Part shown: positions 58,801 to 64,000 of the stretch, piece after piece
Position numbering within the stretch: the first letter of the stretch is position 1
Layout: the number at the start of each line of letters is the position of its first letter
Assembly: GCA_019279435.1 (NCBI GenBank)
Contig: JAAALK010000547.1
Location: 186,001-250,000, forward strand
Source of the DNA: Zizania palustris
Lineage: Eukaryota > Streptophyta > Magnoliopsida > Poales > Poaceae
Direction: 5' to 3'
Length of the DNA: 64,000 bases
The notes under the pieces: generated by a model
Told to the model about the DNA's origin: nothing
Databases searched by the model: none
The model's input: only the letters and a program-made list of their open reading frames with translations
Position numbers and translations under genes: made by a program

Positions 58801-59890
58801 AATTTATACAAGGCCAGAGTATGTTCCCCTCTACTCCGATGATATCTCAAGCCGAAGGTCAGGAAATTCTTCGAGAAATTGAAGGCCTTTGTGGTAGCCA
58901 TTTAGCCCCGCGAGCTTTGGCAGGAAAAACCTTCGCCAGGGGCTTTACTGGCCTACAATAACAGATGATGCGGAGAGCTTAGTCCGCACTTGTCAAGGAT
59001 GCCAGTGGATGGGTCGACGAAGTCATCGCCCACCAACACTCTTCAAGTCATTGCTCCGTATGGCCTATGGCCAGATGGGGTATGGATTAATTGGACCCTT
59101 TCCAGTAGCCAAGGGAAATCTGAAGTTCGCAGTGGTAGCTATTGAATATTTTTCTAAGTGGGTGGAAGCAGAGCCCTTGACAGCTATCACTTCGAACAAT
59201 GTACAGAAATTCTTCTAGAAGAATATCATTTGCCGGTTCAGAGTGCCTAGACAACTCACAGTTGATAATGGAACACAGTTCGATGCAGAACCCTTCAGGA
59301 AGTTTGCGAAGATCTAGGCATTCAGTTATGTTTTGCTGCAGTAAACATCCTCAGTCTAATGGAGCCGTAGAACGAGCCAATGGAAATATTTTGTCAGGGC
59401 TAAATCGAAGGATAGTAGGACTAGCAAAAGGACTGTGGACCGAAGAGCTTCCGAAGATTTTATGGTCCATTCGGACTACGCAAACAGGTCCACAGGTTTT
59501 ACTCCATTCAGACTACTATTCGGAGATGAAGCTATGACTCCAACGGAGCTCAAAGGAGGATCGTTTCGCAGCACCGAACCGAAGATTGAAGAAGAAAGAC
59601 AACTTCGCTAGATTTATCAGAAGAAACAAGACTTCGAGCTGTGGCAAATTTATCAAAGTATCATCAGCAAATGAAGGCTTGGTTTGACCCGAAGGTTAAG
59701 CTCAATGAATTAAGACCGGGTCATCTTGTTCTACGAAGCATTATAGCGCCAGGGAAGTTAGGAAATAAATGGAAGGTCCATACCTAATTGTTCGTTCAAG
59801 GCGCCCTGGCTCTTTAAATTAGCTAATTTAGAAGGTGAAGAGTTAGCACATACTTGGCATGCGGAGCACCTAAAGCGATACTTCGCATAA
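55829..59890 (+). pseudogene. protease-RT-RNase H-integrase of Tat element D, many frameshifts
   Basis: Retropepsin: RVLIDGGSSADIIFVQAF (Asp codon 56252-56254). RT begins EKNLDVFAWSDEDI, continues with WRMCIDFTSLNK near 57080, and has AYMDDIVIKS at about 57380-57410. RNase H covers about 57700-58560, followed by integrase with CQGCQW-type zinc-finger remains near 58990-59010, the first catalytic Asp in GMD (59083-59090, followed at once by a one-base loss), LTVDNGTQFD (59250-59285) and HPQSNGAVERANGN. The tail HAEHLKRYFA ends at TAA 59888-59890. At least eight frame changes make it non-functional. Confidence 0.88.
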
Positions 59891-60039
59891 GGGATCCTTG
59901 TAATTCACTTGTAATCATCTTCTAAATTAATAAGCATCTGATCCTGATAATGCCTTCCCCTCATAGACTTCCAGCTTCCGAGTGGACGCACTGGAACCGC
60001 GGGTCGACCGAGAGGAAGTGATGAAGCTGGATCGTATTT

Positions 60040-60480
60040 TCGGACTTCGACCATTGGTTCGAAGCTTCCAACGTGGGGCTGACATAATCCGAGTCCAAGC
60101 CACCGGCTTGTAGGCATCCGTAAAAGAGCCCAAAACCACATCATGCGGAGTCCAAGCCATTGGCTGGTAGACTTCCGTAAAAAGCCGAAGGTGGCCAAAA
60201 CATGCGGAGTCCAGCCATTGGCTGGTAGACTTCCGTAAAAAGAGCCGAAGGTGGCCAAAACCTACGAAGTCCAAGCCATTGCTGGTAGACTTCCGCAAAA
60301 AGAGCCGAAGGTGGCCAAAATATACGGAGTCCAAGCCATTGGCTGGTAGACATCCGTAAAAAGTCCAAAGACCATTGCAAACTCCGAACCATTGGTTCGA
60401 CAGAGATCGCAAAATGAGCCGAAGGTGGCTAAAGCAAATAGAGTTTGAGCCATGAGCTTCGAATGTCTGTTAGCATAGTC
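60040..60480. repeat. about 60 bp tandem repeat with covarying palindromes, element D spacer
   Basis: Units read roughly GGAGTCCAAGCC-nnn-GGCT, then GGTAGACTTCCGTAAAAAGAG and CCGAAGGTGGCCAAAA. The palindromes are CAAGCC-ACC-GGCTTG (60096-60110), AGCCA-T-TGGCT (60155-60165 and 60334-60344), CCAGCCA-T-TGGCTGG (60211-60225) and CGAACCA-T-TGGTTCG (60385-60399), with one imperfect copy at 60045-60064. The array lies between the 3' end of pol (59890) and the 3' end of the antisense gene (60844). Confidence 0.85.
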
Positions 60481-60843
60481 CAAAGTGACAAATTATCTAA
60501 GATACTAAGGTATCTTGAAAGTTATCTCAAGTGATTTCTTTCAAAAACAAGGGTACTAAGTTGCCATTCTTCAGACTACAAATAGTCCAAGACATTTTAT
60601 AAGATTTTTAAAAAATCTTTAATTGCAAAGGGCTCCGAACACCCAAAAAATTGTACTCGAAGTTCATTCTTTGTGCATACCATCTTTGAATACAGTTCGA
60701 AGTTGCTTATACCCAAAGAGGGGCTAGTAAATATGAAGACAATTTTAAATCGGTATTCATTATTCAAACGAATGTGTTTACAGATTACATCATGAAAATT
60801 GGTATATACCAAGAGGAATCGAAGACCTCTTCGGTCCCTAGAG

Positions 60844-63800
60844 CTAGGGTGGAACGACTAGTTCCAGCGCCGGGAGTTCTAACAACTTTGCGTTTAACTC
60901 TCTTGCCCCCTTCGAAGCTCTAAAATCCTTCTGTTCTTGTTGAAGCTTGGCCCAAGTTCGAAGCCGTTCGGGGCTTCTTTCCCAGCTTCCAAGTTCTTCA
61001 GGCTTTTTATTTTGAGCTTCATCTTCGTCTTCAGACCATATAACGTCTTCAGAGGACGAAGCGTTTAAGTTAACCTCTTTTTCTTGCTCTTTAATATAAG
61101 ACATATATCTTTGATTACTTCGGGCGCAATTACACCGGAGTCATCTCGAGGAATTAGAAATCGAGGACGTTTATAAGCTTTTAGAAGATCGAAGGTGGTC
61201 CATAATGAGCGAACTTCGTCGTTAAGGTCTAACACTTCGATATCTTCCGTAAGGCAAAGCCTAAAATATGACAAACAAATTTTCATTGATAAATGTTTAT
61301 AAGCATAAAGCTTTACATGGCCAAAAATCCTAAGGTATTTCTAACCTGGTTCGGAGGAGGCTGACTGCTTGAAGCTTGGTCCGAACTTGCTTCTGGCGTT
61401 GGCCTTCGTCGATCCAAGCCTTGATCGCGGAACGACCTTCGGCTCTCCATGAAGTTTGGAAGGCTCGCCAGGCAGCAGCCACACCTTCGAAGGTGTCAGA
61501 AGTCGCTCGTCGTCGAAGGTGATTGGGCCCCCTCCTGCGTCCGAGTTATCGATCGGCCCAGATCTTCGTAGTAGCGAAGTAGGCCGACAACAGCCACTTG
61601 TCCGGAGAGTTCTCCGCATCTAATGCCCGCTGTCTTCATCTGCTTCGCCACTCCTTGGATCCTTTTCAACCGGCGCAGAAGAGTGATGTTATCGTCAGAA
61701 GGAAGTATCCCAGTAGTACCGAAGTACTCCAGGACACCTAACAACTGATTCATAACTTCCACAGCCACCTTCTCAGACTTCAGCTTGTCTTCGTTCAACG
61801 CGTCCTTCGTCGAAGTGACTTTGCCCAGAACCCCAAAAAGTCTAGCATTTTCAGTGGTCAAATATTCTTTTGGTTTAACAGCTGGCTAGCTTCCTCTTGG
61901 AGTCTGACAAGCTCGGTCCCCACAGTAGCGTGCTCCGCCCGCAACTTTTCAACTTCTGCTCGAAGCACAATTCTTTCTGCTTCGAGCTCTTTATTCGCAG
62001 CCTCCAAACTTTGCATGGCCCTTCGCTCTGTTGACACTATATTGTCCATTTGAGCCACTCGACTTTCAGAGATGTTAAGATTCCTTTGAAGGACGTTATT
62101 TTCCTCCGAAGACGAGTGATCTCTTCGTCATTGCATATATTCGCAGCTCGGGCCAAGACAGTTTGCTGCAAAATAAAAAACTAAGGTAAATATTTATGCG
62201 TAGATGAATTCTATGATATTTCGCATGCTCCGTACCTGGTAGGCTGCACGTTCTATAGCGGCATTAAGCTCCGTCCTGTCTGCTTTGCTCAGAATAGACA
62301 CTAAGTTGGTCTCCCCTATGTCACGGCTAGCTCGATCCAAAGGTTCGAGCAAAGTCCGAAGACCAGTTGTTTGCCCTAAGAAAGGAGCTAGCAAGGGGAG
62401 CATACTTATTGCATGTTGGTCATCTTCGTCGCGAAGGACCGGAGCGTTGGCTTGTGGTCTTCGGAGCCACTGGAGACTGACCCTCCCCGGAAGATTAGCT
62501 CTCGTCTATTGAATCAGACGGAGTTGATCCGGAACTCGCAGCAGGGAGGGGCTCTGTATGTCTTTTGCCTCTTCCAGGTCCCATTTGAGTAACTCTCTGG
62601 GCTGGCTCCGAAGTCGTCGAAGGTCCAGGAATTATTTCTTCTTGGCGGACCTCTTCCATAGGAGTGGACTCTGTAAAAAAATGAAGAGTATATACATTGT
62701 ATAAATATAAAAATAACATGAAAGAGTTATTCGAAGTCTACCTTCGACGTTTGTAGAGGAGTCATCATCGGACTGTTTCGGCGGATCGAAGGCTAGATCT
62801 TCATCCGAATCAGCCGTTAAGTCTTGGACTGCAGGAGCATCGTCCTGAGCAGTCCTTGTTGCCTCTTCGGGAATCGAAGCCATAGTGACTTCGACCCCAC
62901 TTTCATTTACAGGAACTCGTCCTGAGAGATATCTTCCTGAACTGCCGAAGTCCTTGGTTGCTCAAGATTATCTCGAGACTCCGGCACGTTCGCAGGCACT
63001 TCGGCTTGTGCAGTCCTTTGAGTTTCATCTTCTTCTATTAGACGCACATGCAATCTCCCCTTCATCCTCTGGAGTCAGAGACTGAAGCCCTTGAGCTCGA
63101 GGGTGCAGGATTCGAAGGTGTAAGATTTTTTGGCTTCCGAGCCACCTTCTTCACCGGAGTCTTGGCAGAGCTCGAAGTCCCAGCTTCGGCTTTTCTCTTC
63201 TTGGGTCCTTTCTCCGAAGGCACCCAATCCATCAAAGGGGGCGGAGTGATTTCCAGCATTCCCCATACTCTGTTAAATCTCTCCCAACTCCCGACCAACT
63301 TGATTCTCCATTCTTTTTCGGTCGGAGTTGGAGCGCCCAAAATCTTCTCCGAAGCCCTTATGATTTGCTCCGAAGTAACAGGGGCTAAGAAGCTAAAAAA
63401 TAAATCAAGTTAGTTTTTTCTTCGAATGAATATGCATAATACATGTTATCTTCGAAGTTACCTGCAGGGCTCGAAGTCAAGGTGATCTTTCGGAGACCGC
63501 CTTCCGAATCCTCTTCGAAGATGATAGGCCAGTTGGCCATCAGTGGAGAGATTTGTAACCCGAGGAATTCTTCGGCTAAGTCTCGCATGCTCAACCTTCG
63601 GCTGATCCTCTGAAGTAGGTTGAGGCGAGCTTCGAGCTGACCTTGGCCTGGATGCACTAAGGCTTCCTTCCGGAATTGGATTTCTTCAGAGTCCGGCCAG
63701 AGGATTGCTCGCCCCAACTTCGGCATAGAACCATCTCATGACCCAGTCTGTGTACCATCTTGCATTGATGGCCTTAGCAGGGAATTGAAAGGCATATTCG

Positions 63801-64000
63801 TCCCGAAGCCTAAAATTGATGCTTCTGAAGGCTACCACTACTTTTTCACCTCCGGGACCTACGAAGTTTTTGGCTGGCATGAGGCTCTATGTAGCGCAGC
63901 GAAGATCTCTGCCCTCCCCTCACAACCTTCGGCTCTCAACGCCCATTCGAAGATAGCCAGACGAGCTACTGCATTGGAGACAGTTGAGGAAGGGTGACAT
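60844..64000 (-). pseudogene. antisense multi-exon gene of Tat element D, 5' end outside window
   Basis: Read on the minus strand from the right edge: RLAIFEWALRAEGCEG (63990-63900), KVVVAFRSINFRLRDEYA, AINARWYTDWVMRWFYAEVG, then a frame change near 63700, LSMRDLAEEFLGLQ, an intron ending near 63395, KEWRIKLVGSWERFNRVWGML, acidic linkers, an intron at 62235-62166 (donor GTACGG, acceptor TTTTGCAG, matching intron 3 of A), a coiled coil (62060-61800), GIRCGELSGQVAVVGLLRYYED, another intron near 61350-61265 and the final exon ending RLRTWAKLQQEQKDFRASKG and a stop at 60844. Start and promoter are beyond 64000. Confidence 0.75.

Larger units (their letters stand above)
53981..64000 (+). mobile_element. 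Tat-type Ty3/gypsy element D, 3' end outside window
   Basis: 5' LTR 53981-54474, primer site, gag from 54536, pol to 59890, a palindromic tandem-repeat spacer (60040-60480) and the antisense gene on the minus strand (60844 to beyond 64000). The left flank of the insertion is GCAGA, so the same five bases should follow its 3' LTR. It is inserted in the last exon of the antisense gene of C and shares strong protein similarity with element A. Confidence 0.88.

Noticed and set aside
1..64000. tRNA, rRNA, snoRNA or microRNA genes
   Set aside because: No convincing A/B boxes, cloverleaf or known RNA motif was recognised by eye; the tRNA-like words are retrotransposon primer sites.

Overview
The window is nuclear DNA from a plant, almost certainly a grass (Poaceae). 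It holds nested LTR retrotransposons of lineages abundant in grass genomes (a Sirevirus-type Ty1/copia element, Tat-type Ty3/gypsy elements and a chromodomain Ty3/gypsy element), several foldback MITE-like elements, and one intact-looking, intron-rich plant gene. Species cannot be assigned. All boundaries, intron sites and target-site duplications (TSDs) were read by eye.

Layout. 1-6566: 3' part of a Sirevirus-like copia element (pol remains, a spacer with many polypurine tracts, a 2.06 kb LTR). 6567-8771: non-genic, with one arm of an older inverted repeat. 8772-19143: element A, a Tat-type gypsy element on the minus strand with TSD GTTTG; its gag-pol is broken and it carries a large multi-exon gene on the opposite strand. 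19149-25550: the genic island, with an 8-exon gene for a Style cell-cycle inhibitor 1 (SCI1)-like protein at 19877-24273 and a possible small gene at 25213-25350. 25571-26893: a MITE and a TRIM-like LTR remnant. 26994-45501: element E (TSD ATTGG), an LTR element with no gag-pol but with the same opposite-strand gene, split by element F (29515-41409, TSD CTGGC), a chromodomain gypsy element that itself carries a solo LTR (35010-35506, TSD ACTGG). 45502-49510: old retroelement debris holding another solo LTR (46776-47674, TSD ACAGC). 49511-53980: element C, a truncated Tat-type element showing the opposite-strand gene. 53981-64000: element D, a Tat-type element inserted in C and running off the window.

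The most notable signal is a module shared by elements A, E and D and partly visible in C. It is a multi-exon gene antisense to gag-pol, with its own TATA box about 95-155 bp upstream of the ATG in the three copies where the upstream region is visible, convergent with pol. A spacer of short-period tandem repeats, each unit carrying a small palindrome, separates the two 3' ends. In A and D the period is about 60 bp and the palindrome arms change in a compensating way between units (for example CAAGCC/GGCTTG, CCAGCCA/TGGCTGG, CGAACCA/TGGTTCG). In E, which has lost gag-pol, the spacer is a 28 bp-period array of GAAGC-n-GCTTC palindromes. This points to a retained structural or protein-binding function. 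Extra and antisense ORFs are known in plant Tat elements; the covarying palindromic spacer and its retention in a gag-pol-less element are what deserve checking.

No retroelement gene set here looks fully functional: every gag-pol and antisense copy has stops or frameshifts. The intact coding sequences are the SCI1-like gene, a 263-codon pre-gag ORF in F and possibly the small ORF at 25213-25350.
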